A stretch of 31,375 nucleotides of DNA, taken from assembly GCA_964654815.1 (NCBI GenBank), contig CAZZLH010000014.1:1-31375 (forward strand), read 5' to 3'. Shown in pieces: positions 23,104 through 31,365 of the stretch. Position 1 is the first letter of the stretch; each line of letters opens with the position of its first letter. The notes under the pieces are model-generated. The model made no database searches and had not been told where the DNA came from. It saw only the letters and a program-made list of their open reading frames with translations. Origin of the DNA: ZLKRG08 sp964654815. GTDB lineage: Bacteria; Actinomycetota; Actinomycetes; Nanopelagicales; Nanopelagicaceae. The position numbers and the translations under genes were made by a program.

Positions 23104-23757
23104 TTGTTTCGCAAAGGGTCTTTCCTTCGCGAAATTCCTGCGCTACTCGTAACCGCAGTAATAGTCTCACTCTTAATTAAGACCTTTGTCGTCCAGTTTT
23201 TCTATATCCCCTCGGGCTCCATGGAAAACACCTTGCAAATCAAAGACCGCGTTGCAGTAAATAAGGTCCCATTCATAATGGGAGAGATCAAACGCGGCGA
23301 CGTGGTGGTCTTTCGTGATCCCGCAAATTGGTTACCAAGTTGGGATGGCCCACAAGGCAATCCCGTCATAGCAAAATTTAAAGAGGCGCTAGTGATGATT
23401 GGCATTCTCCCCAATCCAACTAAGCAATTCTTAGTCAAGAGAGTCATCGGAGTTGGCGGCGATAATGTCCAATGCTGCTCAAGTGGCGGCAAATTATTGA
23501 TTAATGACAAAGAGAGCACCGAGCCCTACATATTCGCTGGTAATCAGCCGAGTGAGATGAAATTCAATGTCACTGTGCCAGAGGGAAAGATCTGGGTAAT
23601 GGGAGATCATCGTGGCGCATCAGCTGATTCGCGATATCACCAAGATGACATAAATAAAGGATTTGTACCGGAGTCAGATGTGGTGGGAAGAGTGGTCGCC
23701 GTAATTTGGCCTTTCAAGAACGCGAAGTTAGTGGATCGCGTGGATGCACTTCGTTGA
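23104..23757 (+). CDS. lepB: Signal peptidase I
   Basis: A 217-residue membrane-anchored serine protease that removes signal peptides from secreted proteins. One N-terminal membrane span at about residues 11-33, then box B with catalytic Ser39 (I-P-S-G-S-M-E-N-T-L), box C (R-G-D-V-V-V-F), box D with catalytic Lys112 (F-L-V-K-R-V-I-G-V-G-G-D) and box E (G-D-H-R-G-A-S-A-D-S-R). The TTG start immediately follows the rplS stop codon (TAA-TTG), so it depends on reading on from rplS. The position between rplS and rnhB is the usual one in actinobacteria. Confidence 0.95.
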   Translation: MFRKGSFLREIPALLVTAVIVSLLIKTFVVQFFYIPSGSMENTLQIKDRVAVNKVPFIMGEIKRGDVVVFRDPANWLPSWDGPQGNPVIAKFKEALVMIGILPNPTKQFLVKRVIGVGGDNVQCCSSGGKLLINDKESTEPYIFAGNQPSEMKFNVTVPEGKIWVMGDHRGASADSRYHQDDINKGFVPESDVVGRVVAVIWPFKNAKLVDRVDALR

Positions 23758-24349
23758 GCAATCTTTAATTGATGCAGGCTTAACGCCAATAGCGGGCGTT
23801 GATGAAGCAGGGCGTGGCGCATGTGCTGGCCCACTAGTAATCGCAAGCGTCATCTTGAAAGATATCCATTCACCAGCTCTTAAAAAGTTACGAGACTCGA
23901 AAGAGTTATCAGAAACAGCGCGTGAAAAGCTTTTCCCTGTAATTCAAAGTGAAGCGTTGGCGATTTCAGTTATTCAAGTTGCGCCAGAGGATATAGATAA
24001 GCGTGGAGTCCATGCCGCCAATTTAGATGGCATGCGCCGCGCGGTTCAGGGTTTAGAGCTACCACCTAACTATGTGCTGACCGATGGTTATGCGATTGAG
24101 GGTCTTGCCATTCCGAGTTTGGCGATTTGGAAAGGCGATCAAGTGGCACCGAGTATCAGCGCCGCATCTGTCATCGCGAAGGTGATCCGAGATCGGATCA
24201 TGGTCGAACTTGACCGAGAGTATCCAGGTTATGGATTGGCTAAACATAAGGGTTATATCACCGCTACCCATACCAGTGCGCTAAAGAGCTTGGGGGTAAC
24301 GGATATTCACCGAAAGTCTTATGCCAATATCGCAGCGCTTGTGGATTAA
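23744..24349 (+). CDS. rnhB: Ribonuclease HII
   Basis: A 201-residue enzyme that cuts RNA in RNA/DNA hybrids and at single ribonucleotides in DNA. Catalytic Asp20-Glu21 are in G-V-D-E-A-G-R-G; further landmarks are D-S-K-E-L, T-D-G-Y, S-I-S-A-A-S-V-I-A-K-V-I-R-D and Y-G-L-A-K-H-K-G-Y. The ATG overlaps the 3' end of lepB by 14 nt in another frame, indicating coupled translation. Normal length for the family. Confidence 0.95.
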   Translation: MHFVEQSLIDAGLTPIAGVDEAGRGACAGPLVIASVILKDIHSPALKKLRDSKELSETAREKLFPVIQSEALAISVIQVAPEDIDKRGVHAANLDGMRRAVQGLELPPNYVLTDGYAIEGLAIPSLAIWKGDQVAPSISAASVIAKVIRDRIMVELDREYPGYGLAKHKGYITATHTSALKSLGVTDIHRKSYANIAALVD

Positions 24350-24370
24350 AAAATAATCAGGAGCGACAAC

Positions 24371-24423
24371 TCTCTATCTTTTCGACATGGTCGATTTTAA
24401 ATCAAGAAGAGAGAAGATAGAGA
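24371..24423 (+). promoter_or_regulatory. Nested inverted repeat around the yraN start codon
   Basis: TCTCTATCTT (24371-24380) is perfectly complementary to AAGATAGAGA (24414-24423) inside yraN. Within the loop, TCGAC (24382-24386) and GTCGA (24390-24394) pair around the start codon ATG itself. TATCTT (24375-24380) also lies 6 nt before the ATG like a -10 box for a leaderless transcript. The AGGAG at 24359-24363 is 23 nt upstream, too far for normal use unless the fold shortens the distance. Confidence 0.45.
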
Positions 24424-24779
24424 AACGAAATCAAGTCCTAGGCCAAATAGGTGAGAGCGCCACAGCAGATTATTTGATCAAATTAGGATTCGAGATTCTA
24501 GATCGCAATTGGCGCATTAAAGATGGCGAAATAGATATTGTCGCTAAAAGCCCCAGCGGTAAGGTGCATTTTGTCGAGGTTAAGACGCGCAGTTCCTTGA
24601 TGTTTGGCCATCCGTTGGAGGCGATAGATCGAAAGAAGGCACATCGCCTGCAGAAGTTAGCGTTGGCATGGCTTGTGACTAACCATAAATTTGGTGCAGA
24701 TTATCAGGTTGATGTTGTTGCCATTACTTTAAGCAATAACCTTTTGCCGACCATCGATTACCGAAGTGGTGTGCTTTGA
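24387..24779 (+). CDS. YraN family (UPF0102) nuclease-fold protein
   Basis: A 130-residue protein with the family's restriction-endonuclease-like core: G-E-x-A-T-A-D-Y-L near the N-terminus, N-W-R-I-K-D-G-E-I-D-I-V-A and V-E-V-K-T-R, which give the D-(E-x-K) metal site. UPF0102 members sit beside rnhB and comM in many bacteria and are thought to act on DNA during recombination or competence, but the biochemical role is not settled. It overlaps comM by TTGA. Confidence 0.9.
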   Translation: MVDFKSRREKIEKRNQVLGQIGESATADYLIKLGFEILDRNWRIKDGEIDIVAKSPSGKVHFVEVKTRSSLMFGHPLEAIDRKKAHRLQKLALAWLVTNHKFGADYQVDVVAITLSNNLLPTIDYRSGVL

Positions 24780-26287
24780 GCATCTCGACCACCAAAGCAA
24801 TCTCTTTGACTGGCATCAAAGGAGAATTAGTCACAGTTGAGGTGGATATCGCTGATGGATTGCCCAGTTACATTCTTTTGGGATTACCTGATGCCGCACT
24901 AAATGAGTCGCGTGAGCGTGTCCGTGCAGCGCTTGTAAATAGCGCATTCACGTGGCCCAATCGCAAGACCACAATCTCACTCTTACCAGGTTGGTTACCA
25001 AAATCAGGTAGCGCATTTGATCTGCCAATTGCCATTGGAATTCTCGCCGCGATGGGTGAGGTGAGCGGGGTTGAGGAGTTGGTCTTTGTCGGTGAGCTAT
25101 CACTCGAAGGAAATCTTCGTCAAACAAGAGGTGTCCTGCCTTCTTTGATTAGTGCCTATCAAAATGGGATTAAAAAAGCGGTGGTTCCGGCAGCTAATTT
25201 GGCAGAGGCAAAGCTACTTCCAGATTTACAAGTTTTTGGCTTTAACAATTTAGGGGAGCTGGTTCATTGGTTAAAAACTGGTGAAATCATCGAGCCGTAC
25301 TCGCTATTCGCAGAATCAGAAATGGATTTGCAGAACGAAAGCCACTTGGATTTTTCCGATGTTGCGGGACAACCTTTAGCCAGGCAAGCTGCAGAGATCT
25401 CTGCCGCAGGAGGACATAACTTTCTGATGATCGGCCCACCAGGAGTGGGTAAGACCATGATCGCCAAACGCTTGCCCAGCATCTTGCCGCCACTAACCCA
25501 GAGTGAGAATCTTGAGGTGACTGCGATTCACTCAATTACAAACAGTGATCGTCCGCCACTTTCTAAATACGCGCCTTTTGTCTCACCGCATCACAGCACC
25601 ACCAGAATCGCGATGGTCGGTGGGGGAGCTCATGTAATAAAGCCGGGTGCCTGCAGTTTGGCTCATCGCGGGGTGTTATTTATTGATGAAGCGCCAGAGT
25701 GCAGCAGCGGTGTTTTGGATTCATTGCGCCAACCTCTTGAATCAGGTTCTGTAACTATCTCGCGGGCTAATGGCGCTTTAACTTTTCCCGCCAAATTCAT
25801 CTTGGTTTTGGCAGCAAACCCTTGCCCATGTGGCAAATTCTCGGGAAAGGGGCGAAATTGCACCTGCACCTCACTTCAAATTAGACGCTACTTAAACAAA
25901 CTTTCGGGACCACTTTTAGATCGTATTGATCTGCGAGTAAGCGTGGAGAATGTCAGTCGAATCGAATTGGCAGCAGGTGAGAATGAATCTAGTTGCGCAA
26001 TCCGCGAACGTGTGATCAAGGCGCGAAAGATATCGGCAGCCAGATTTTCAAAGGAGCCATGGCAATTAAATAGCGAGATACCAGCCAGGGCTCTGCGGAC
26101 CAGATATCAGCCCGAGCGAAAGGCGATGAATTATTTGCACGATCTATTGGATAGGGAGTTGATTACGGCTAGAGGTCTACACAAGATCATCAGGACTAGC
26201 TGGACCATTGCAGATCTTGAAGGCGTGGAGATACCCACTTTAACTGAAGTTGAGCGAAGTCATAGATTGCGAGCTGGCATTGATTAA
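24776..26287 (+). CDS. comM: ComM/YifB-family Mg-chelatase-like AAA+ ATPase
   Basis: A 503-residue hexameric helicase-like ATPase of the ComM group, which in competent bacteria promotes branch migration during DNA integration. N-terminal Lon-like domain (~1-165: V-E-V-D-I-A-D-G-L-P-S-Y, P-D-A-A-L-N-E-S-R-E-R-V-R-A-A, F-D-L-P-I-A-I-G), then Walker A G-P-P-G-V-G-K-T at residues 220-227, Walker B L-F-I-D-E-A-P-E, and the zinc-finger-like N-P-C-P-C-G...C-T-C. Mg-chelatase C-terminal domain at the end. TTG start overlaps the yraN stop (TTGA). Full length and intact. Confidence 0.95.
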   Translation: MSISTTKAISLTGIKGELVTVEVDIADGLPSYILLGLPDAALNESRERVRAALVNSAFTWPNRKTTISLLPGWLPKSGSAFDLPIAIGILAAMGEVSGVEELVFVGELSLEGNLRQTRGVLPSLISAYQNGIKKAVVPAANLAEAKLLPDLQVFGFNNLGELVHWLKTGEIIEPYSLFAESEMDLQNESHLDFSDVAGQPLARQAAEISAAGGHNFLMIGPPGVGKTMIAKRLPSILPPLTQSENLEVTAIHSITNSDRPPLSKYAPFVSPHHSTTRIAMVGGGAHVIKPGACSLAHRGVLFIDEAPECSSGVLDSLRQPLESGSVTISRANGALTFPAKFILVLAANPCPCGKFSGKGRNCTCTSLQIRRYLNKLSGPLLDRIDLRVSVENVSRIELAAGENESSCAIRERVIKARKISAARFSKEPWQLNSEIPARALRTRYQPERKAMNYLHDLLDRELITARGLHKIIRTSWTIADLEGVEIPTLTEVERSHRLRAGID

Positions 26288-27116
26288 AGAAACCAGCAAG
26301 GAGTTGATTGCAAGAGCCCAATTGTTGGCAAGCACCGAAGCAGGGGTAACTTTTTGGGCGCGTGAGGTATTTGAACATGGCGCCATCGCAGTAATCGAAA
26401 AATGCAAGTCTGGAGCATATAAATACGATGTCTCTAAGATTCTTGCCACCAATGGTGTTGAAGTCCTGAGAAATATTGAAGCTCTAGAGTGTCAAATGAT
26501 CTTGCCAGGCAATAAATTCGACGAACTACCCGCGCCCCCGATTGCTCTTGTGGCAAAAGGAAATATCGATTTGTTAGAGCGAAAATCCATTGCGATTGTC
26601 GGGACTAGAAATCCCACCCCATATGGACAGCGGGTAGCAAGCGAGATGGCGGCCAATTTCGTTGATCGCGAGTGGGTGGTGGTAAGTGGTGGCGCTTATG
26701 GAATAGATCTTGCGGCACATAAAGGCGCATTGATTGCAGAGGGCGAGACTATTGCAGTGTTAGCTTCCGGATTGGATTTGCTATATCCCTCAGGTAATGC
26801 CCGGCTCTTTGCTGAGATAGCTGAGACTGGTTTATTGCTCTCAGAGTATGTTCCTGGCGTAAAGGCCTTGCCTCATAGGTTCTTAAATCGAAATAGATTA
26901 ATCGCCGCAATTGGTGATGGCACCATGGTGGTTGAGGCAGCATTTCGATCTGGCGCACTTCGGACGGCGCACGATGCAAATGAGTTAAAGCGGGTGGTAA
27001 TGGCGATTCCTGGTCCAATTACCTCACCGCTCTCTGAAGGTTGCCACAGATTGATCGGCGAAGGCGCTGCACTAATCTGCACTGGTGTAAGTGATGCACT
27101 TGAGTTGATGCGATAA
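26250..27116 (+). CDS. dprA: DNA-processing protein DprA
   Basis: A 288-residue Rossmann-fold protein that binds incoming single-stranded DNA and loads RecA in transformation. Core motifs: I-A-I-V-G-T-R-N-P-T-P-Y-G (after residue ~115), V-V-S-G-G-A-Y-G-I-D-L-A-A-H, V-L-A-S-G-L-D-L-L-Y-P, L-P-H-R-F-L-N-R-N-R-L-I-A and V-V-E-A-A-F-R-S-G-A. The usual C-terminal winged-helix domain is absent and the N-terminal region is short, so it is smaller than many DprA proteins. Start is TTG 26250 (38-nt overlap with comM) or TTG 26280 (8-nt overlap). With comM it suggests at least a remnant competence/recombination function. Confidence 0.93.
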   Translation: MSEVIDCELALIKETSKELIARAQLLASTEAGVTFWAREVFEHGAIAVIEKCKSGAYKYDVSKILATNGVEVLRNIEALECQMILPGNKFDELPAPPIALVAKGNIDLLERKSIAIVGTRNPTPYGQRVASEMAANFVDREWVVVSGGAYGIDLAAHKGALIAEGETIAVLASGLDLLYPSGNARLFAEIAETGLLLSEYVPGVKALPHRFLNRNRLIAAIGDGTMVVEAAFRSGALRTAHDANELKRVVMAIPGPITSPLSEGCHRLIGEGAALICTGVSDALELMR

Positions 27117-27124
27117 TTCCATCA

Positions 27125-28009
27125 ATGAAATCGGGATTTGTGGCGATCGTTGGCCGACCAAATACCGGTAAGTCGACCCTAATCAATGCCCTGGTGGGGC
27201 AGAAGGTTGCAATTACCTCGCATCATCCAAATACTACGCGCCATGCAATTCGCGGCATCGTAAATGGCGCCAATTTTCAAGCGGTATTAGTGGATACACC
27301 AGGTGTACATAAGCCACGAACCTTATTGGGACAGAGATTAAATGAAGTGGTAAACCAGACTCTGGATGGTGTTGATCTGGTGCTTATGACCTTTCCAGCT
27401 GATGAAAAGATCGGCGAAGGCGACCAATACATACTCCAAATAATAAAAGCGAGTCGGGCTAAGAAATTTGCCTTGGTAACCAAGACTGATTTGGCAAATA
27501 AAGAGTCGTTGCCGCAGAAGCTTCTCGAAGTTGGAGGGTTGGCAGAATGGGATGAGATCATCCCGGTATCAGCTCTTACCGATAAACAGATAGAGGTGAT
27601 AATTGATTTGCTCCCAGGCTACCTTCCTGAGGGCCCTCAATATTATCCAGCAGAGCAACGTAGCGATCAGAGCGTCGAACAAGTTATCTCAGAATTCATT
27701 CGCGAATCGGCCATCCAAGGAGCAAGAGAAGAGTTACCGCATTCAATTACCGTGACTGTCGAGGAGTTGGCCAAGCGCGAGAACCGAGATTTAATTGATA
27801 TCCACGCCACCATACATGTGGAGCGAGATTCCCAAAGAGCCATCATTTTGGGTCATAAGGGGGAGACGCTCAAGCAAATTGGCACGCGTGCCAGATCTCA
27901 GATCGAGAATCTCCTAGGAAGTAAATGTTTTCTGGGATTGCATGTGAAAGTATCAAGAGATTGGCAGCGCGATCCAAAACTTTTAGAGCGGTTAGGTTTT
28001 ACTGAGTAA
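27125..28009 (+). CDS. era: GTPase Era
   Basis: A 294-residue essential GTPase that binds 16S rRNA near the 3' end and aids 30S maturation. G1 is G-R-P-N-T-G-K-S-T at residues 9-17, G3 is D-T-P-G-V-H-K-P, G4 is T-K-T-D (Thr in place of the usual Asn), and a C-terminal KH domain has I-I-L-G-H-K-G-E-T-L-K-Q-I-G. Starts 8 nt after dprA; GATAAT 7 nt before the ATG may give it its own leaderless transcript. In many actinobacteria era follows ybeY, so its position after dprA is unusual. Its 3' end overlaps the convergent EamA gene by 11 nt. Confidence 0.95.
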   Translation: MKSGFVAIVGRPNTGKSTLINALVGQKVAITSHHPNTTRHAIRGIVNGANFQAVLVDTPGVHKPRTLLGQRLNEVVNQTLDGVDLVLMTFPADEKIGEGDQYILQIIKASRAKKFALVTKTDLANKESLPQKLLEVGGLAEWDEIIPVSALTDKQIEVIIDLLPGYLPEGPQYYPAEQRSDQSVEQVISEFIRESAIQGAREELPHSITVTVEELAKRENRDLIDIHATIHVERDSQRAIILGHKGETLKQIGTRARSQIENLLGSKCFLGLHVKVSRDWQRDPKLLERLGFTE

Positions 28010-28865
28010 CCGGTTTTCTTGAGGCAAAATACGAGCCGATAAGCACCAGTGGCAGACCGGCGAGGATGCCGAGCGTAAGCGGTTCGCCAAGCACCAGTAC
28101 GCCAAGTAGCACGGCAAAAGCAGTATTTAGATAAGTCACCATCGAGCCTCTGGCTTGTCCGATCTCTTTTACTAATTTGAAATAGACCATAAATGCCCAG
28201 CCGGTAGATAGAACACCGAGCGCAATCAATGCAGAGGTGGCACTCAGCGAGGGCATTTCGGCAGGCAGGCTGGTTAGCGCTGCTGGAGCGAAGATCACCG
28301 CAGTTATGGCCATCGCTATGGCATTGATTGCAACGCCATCTCCGTCGGGCATAGTTTTCAAAATTATCGCCATAGCGGTGGCATATAAAATCGCAGCGAG
28401 CACGGTTTGCAGCACAGCATAGGTATCTGAGTTGCCTGAGATAGTTTCGATACCAACTATCAGCACGAGACCAAAGAAGCCGATGATGATGCCAAACAGT
28501 CGTTTGTGATGCCAGACTGATTTGTCTCCATCTAAGGAGGCATAGATGGTTGCCCAGATCGGTACTGTGGCAACTAATAGACCAGCTAATCCCGAGTTGA
28601 TCTTGGTTTCAGCATGAGTGATCAGGTACCAAGGGCCGCACATTTCAAATAGCGCATAGATAAAGATCCACTTGAAACCTTTGAGGGTTTTCCGCACGAC
28701 GCCTCTTCGAATTGCTATCGGGAAGAGAATCGCCGCGCCAATTACCACGCGACCAAAAACCACCACGGTAGGTTCCCATTCGCGCACCGCCACTCTCATA
28801 AATAGATATGGCACACCCCAAAGAAATCCGACCAAAATGAATTGGCCTAGGTGTTTTCGCGTCAT
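27999..28865 (-). CDS. EamA (drug/metabolite transporter) family exporter
   Basis: A 288-residue membrane protein with about ten membrane spans arranged as two EamA repeats: the first has F-L-W-G-V-P-Y-L-F-M-R and a hydrophobic second half, the repeat begins near residue 145 (A-V-L-Q-T-V-L-A-A-I-L-Y-A-T-A-M-A). The end carries G-E-P-L-T-L-G, a common DMT motif. Likely exports an amino acid or other small metabolite; the substrate cannot be read. It follows glgM by 13 nt on the same strand, so probably shares its transcript. Confidence 0.88.
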   Translation of the reverse strand: MTRKHLGQFILVGFLWGVPYLFMRVAVREWEPTVVVFGRVVIGAAILFPIAIRRGVVRKTLKGFKWIFIYALFEMCGPWYLITHAETKINSGLAGLLVATVPIWATIYASLDGDKSVWHHKRLFGIIIGFFGLVLIVGIETISGNSDTYAVLQTVLAAILYATAMAIILKTMPDGDGVAINAIAMAITAVIFAPAALTSLPAEMPSLSATSALIALGVLSTGWAFMVYFKLVKEIGQARGSMVTYLNTAFAVLLGVLVLGEPLTLGILAGLPLVLIGSYFASRKPVTQ

Positions 28866-28878
28866 TAGACCTGCGAGT

Positions 28879-30081
28879 CTACTTGATGTTGAGCACCCGC
28901 TTATAAAGAGCGATAGTTTCTCTTGCTACTGCATCCCATGAAAAGTGGCTTTGCGCCCTAATTCTTCCGGCTTTGCCCCATTGTGAAAGCAGTGTTGGAT
29001 CAGCCATGAGTTGATTGACTTCAGTGGCAATTTCTTTTTCGAATTTGGCAATTCGCATTGGGTCATAATCAATCAAACGCCCAGTTTCGTTATTTGAAAC
29101 CACCTCTGGAATACCGCCCACTTTGGAGGCAAGCACTGCGGTCTCACATGCCATAGCCTCTAGATTCACTATGCCGAGAGGCTCGTAGATTGAGGGGCAG
29201 ATAAATAAATCAGCGCTGGTCAAGAGCGCAGTCAATTCATCGTGGGGCGCCATCTCCTTGATCCACCAGACATTTTCTCGCACTTTCTGTAACTCAGATA
29301 TCAGTGATTCAACCTCAGCACCTATCCCTGATTCATCGGGCGATCCTGCAGCAAGTACCAATCCATATTCAGGAGCAACCTCGCGCCAAGCTTTTAGTAA
29401 ATGGGCTAGACCTTTCTGTCGTGTAATCCGCCCTACAAATATCGCGTATCGACCAGTGATGCCATATTTTTCGAGGATCTCTGGTTTTAAGTTGGGTGCA
29501 AATTTATTGCAATCTACGCCATTTCTAATGGTGAATATCTTTTCCGGATCAATATTTGGATAGGCCTGCATCACATCTAAGCGCATACCATCTGATACTG
29601 CGATTACGGCATCGGCAGATTCAAATGAATTTTGTTCCACCCAAGATGAGATTTGGTAGCCACCACCCAATTGATCTGCCTTCCAGGGTCGCAATGGCTC
29701 AAGAGAATGTGCGCTAACTACATGGGGTATCCCATATTTCAATTTGGCAGTCAATCCGGCGAAGTTGGCATACCAGGTATGTGAGTGGACTAAGTCCGCT
29801 TCATTAAGTTTATCTGCGATCTGTAAATCAACAGCTAAAGCTTGAATTGCCGGGTTGGAACTTCTAAATTCATTTGGGACTTCATAACCAAAGGCATCGC
29901 TTCGAGCACCACCAAAGCAATGTACTTCTACATTGATATTGGGCTGAGTTTTTAGCGCCTGCGCCAACTCAACTACATGCACACCTGCTCCACCATAAAC
30001 TTGTGGCGGCCACTCTCTAGTCACGAGCCCGACTCGCAAAGAATCTTTAGACGATTCCTGAGAAGAGTGCGAATCAGGCAT
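28879..30081 (-). CDS. glgM: Actinobacterial glycogen synthase/maltose-1-phosphate synthase (GlgM, GT4)
   Basis: A 400-residue GT-B glycosyltransferase of family GT4, the type annotated glgA in corynebacteria and shown in mycobacteria to make alpha-maltose 1-phosphate from ADP-glucose and glucose 1-phosphate. Landmarks: R-E-W-P-P-x-V-Y-G-G-A-G-V-H-V near residues 22-36, H-S-H-T-W-Y, A-H-S-L-E-P-L-R-P-W-K near 123-133, and the donor-site E-x7-E in S-I-Y-E-P-L-G-I-V-N-L-E-A-M. Divergent from glgC, which supplies ADP-glucose. Promoter CTGGCA-N18-TAGAGT with 6 nt to the ATG. Which product is dominant (glucan or maltose 1-phosphate) is inferred from the family. Confidence 0.9.
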   Translation of the reverse strand: MPDSHSSQESSKDSLRVGLVTREWPPQVYGGAGVHVVELAQALKTQPNINVEVHCFGGARSDAFGYEVPNEFRSSNPAIQALAVDLQIADKLNEADLVHSHTWYANFAGLTAKLKYGIPHVVSAHSLEPLRPWKADQLGGGYQISSWVEQNSFESADAVIAVSDGMRLDVMQAYPNIDPEKIFTIRNGVDCNKFAPNLKPEILEKYGITGRYAIFVGRITRQKGLAHLLKAWREVAPEYGLVLAAGSPDESGIGAEVESLISELQKVRENVWWIKEMAPHDELTALLTSADLFICPSIYEPLGIVNLEAMACETAVLASKVGGIPEVVSNNETGRLIDYDPMRIAKFEKEIATEVNQLMADPTLLSQWGKAGRIRAQSHFSWDAVARETIALYKRVLNIK

Positions 30082-30087
30082 GTGCGA

Positions 30088-30117
30088 ACTCTAAATAGAA
30101 AACCCCTATCCTGCCAG
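30088..30117 (-). promoter_or_regulatory. Promoter of glgM
   Basis: On the minus strand CTGGCA (30117-30112) and TAGAGT (30093-30088) are 18 nt apart. The ATG starts 6 nt after the -10, which implies a leaderless transcript. Same -35 and spacing as the MFS-sepH promoter. Confidence 0.5.
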
Positions 30118-30141
30118 CAGTAACACCGATAAACTTCAAAT

Positions 30142-31365
30142 ATGGGTTTTCGCGATGTTCCGCTAGGAATCGTATTAGCAGGCGGAGAAGGCAAGCGCCT
30201 TATGCCCCTAACCGCTGATCGCGCCAAACCTGCAGTCCCATTTGCCGGTTCATACCGCTTGATTGATTTTGTGCTTTCAAATCTGGTCAATGCAGATCTG
30301 CGCAGAATTGCGGTTCTGACTCAATACAAATCCCACTCACTTGATCGTCACATCACGACGACATGGCGAATGTCAACATTGCTGGGTAATTACGTTACGC
30401 CAGTCCCGGCGCAACAGAGATTGGGTCCGCGTTGGTATACCGGTAGCGCTGATGCAATATTGCAGAACTTCAATTTGATTCATGATGAAAATCCACACGA
30501 TGTCTTGGTATTTGGTGCTGATCACGTGTATCGCATGGATCCGATGCAGATGTTCCAACAGCATCGCGAAACAGAGGCAGGCGTAACTGTTGCAGCGATT
30601 CGAATTCCTCGTAAGGAGGCTTCAGAATTTGGCTGCATTGAATTAGCCGAAGATGGCATCACCATCAAGGCCTTTCATGAGAAACCCGCTAATCCACCTG
30701 CGATGCCGGGCAATCCAGAAATTACTTTGGTCTCGATGGGCAATTACATTTTCCGTCGCGATGTCATGGAGGAGGCGTTGATTCTGGATTCGGAGAATCT
30801 GGAGTCGCGTCACGATTTGGGTGGCAATATCATTCCAATGCTCTCGGCGCAGGGCCGCGCCAAGGTTTACGACTTCGCCAACAATGTAGTGCCAGGAGAG
30901 ACGCCGCGCGATAAAGGCTATTGGCGCGATGTGGGCTCTATCGATGCATATTTTGAGGCACACATGGATTTGGTCTCAGTCCATCCTATTTTCAATCTAT
31001 ATAACCGAGAGTGGCCATTGCTAACCAATCCACCATCGCTGCCACCTGCAAAATTCTCCGAAGGTGGAATTGCTCAAGACTCAATCGTGGCTGCGGGTTC
31101 GATCATCTCAGGCGGACATTTAAGCAGCACTGTTGCTGGCTATGACGTGGTGGTAAGCACTGGCGCATATGTCGATCATGCGGTGTTGATGCCAAATGTA
31201 AGGGTAGGCGATCGCGCGGTGATCAGAAAAGCCATTATTGACAAAGGAGTCGTTGTCGAAAATGGTGCTCAAATTGGGGTTGATTTAGAGCGGGATCGCC
31301 AACGTTTTACGGTGACTGAGAGCGGAATAGTCGTGGTCGGAAAAGGTGTCCGAGTTACCGCTTAG
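30142..31365 (+). CDS. glgC: Glucose-1-phosphate adenylyltransferase
   Basis: A 407-residue complete enzyme making ADP-glucose from ATP and glucose 1-phosphate, the committed step of glycogen synthesis. N-terminal nucleotidyltransferase domain with V-L-A-G-G-E-G-K-R-L-M-P-L-T, R-A-K-P-A-V-P-F-A-G, R-L-I-D-F-V-L-S-N, W-Y-x-G-S-A-D-A, F-G-A-D-H-V-Y-R-M-D (catalytic Asp) and F-H-E-K-P; C-terminal left-handed beta-helix from about residue 300 with G-x-x-V repeats. Divergent from glgM with a 60-nt spacer. The window ends 10 nt after its stop. Confidence 0.96.
   Translation: MGFRDVPLGIVLAGGEGKRLMPLTADRAKPAVPFAGSYRLIDFVLSNLVNADLRRIAVLTQYKSHSLDRHITTTWRMSTLLGNYVTPVPAQQRLGPRWYTGSADAILQNFNLIHDENPHDVLVFGADHVYRMDPMQMFQQHRETEAGVTVAAIRIPRKEASEFGCIELAEDGITIKAFHEKPANPPAMPGNPEITLVSMGNYIFRRDVMEEALILDSENLESRHDLGGNIIPMLSAQGRAKVYDFANNVVPGETPRDKGYWRDVGSIDAYFEAHMDLVSVHPIFNLYNREWPLLTNPPSLPPAKFSEGGIAQDSIVAAGSIISGGHLSSTVAGYDVVVSTGAYVDHAVLMPNVRVGDRAVIRKAIIDKGVVVENGAQIGVDLERDRQRFTVTESGIVVVGKGVRVTA

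Noticed and set aside
30643..30963. 106-residue minus-strand frame within glgC
   Set aside because: Shadow of a conserved gene with no independent support.
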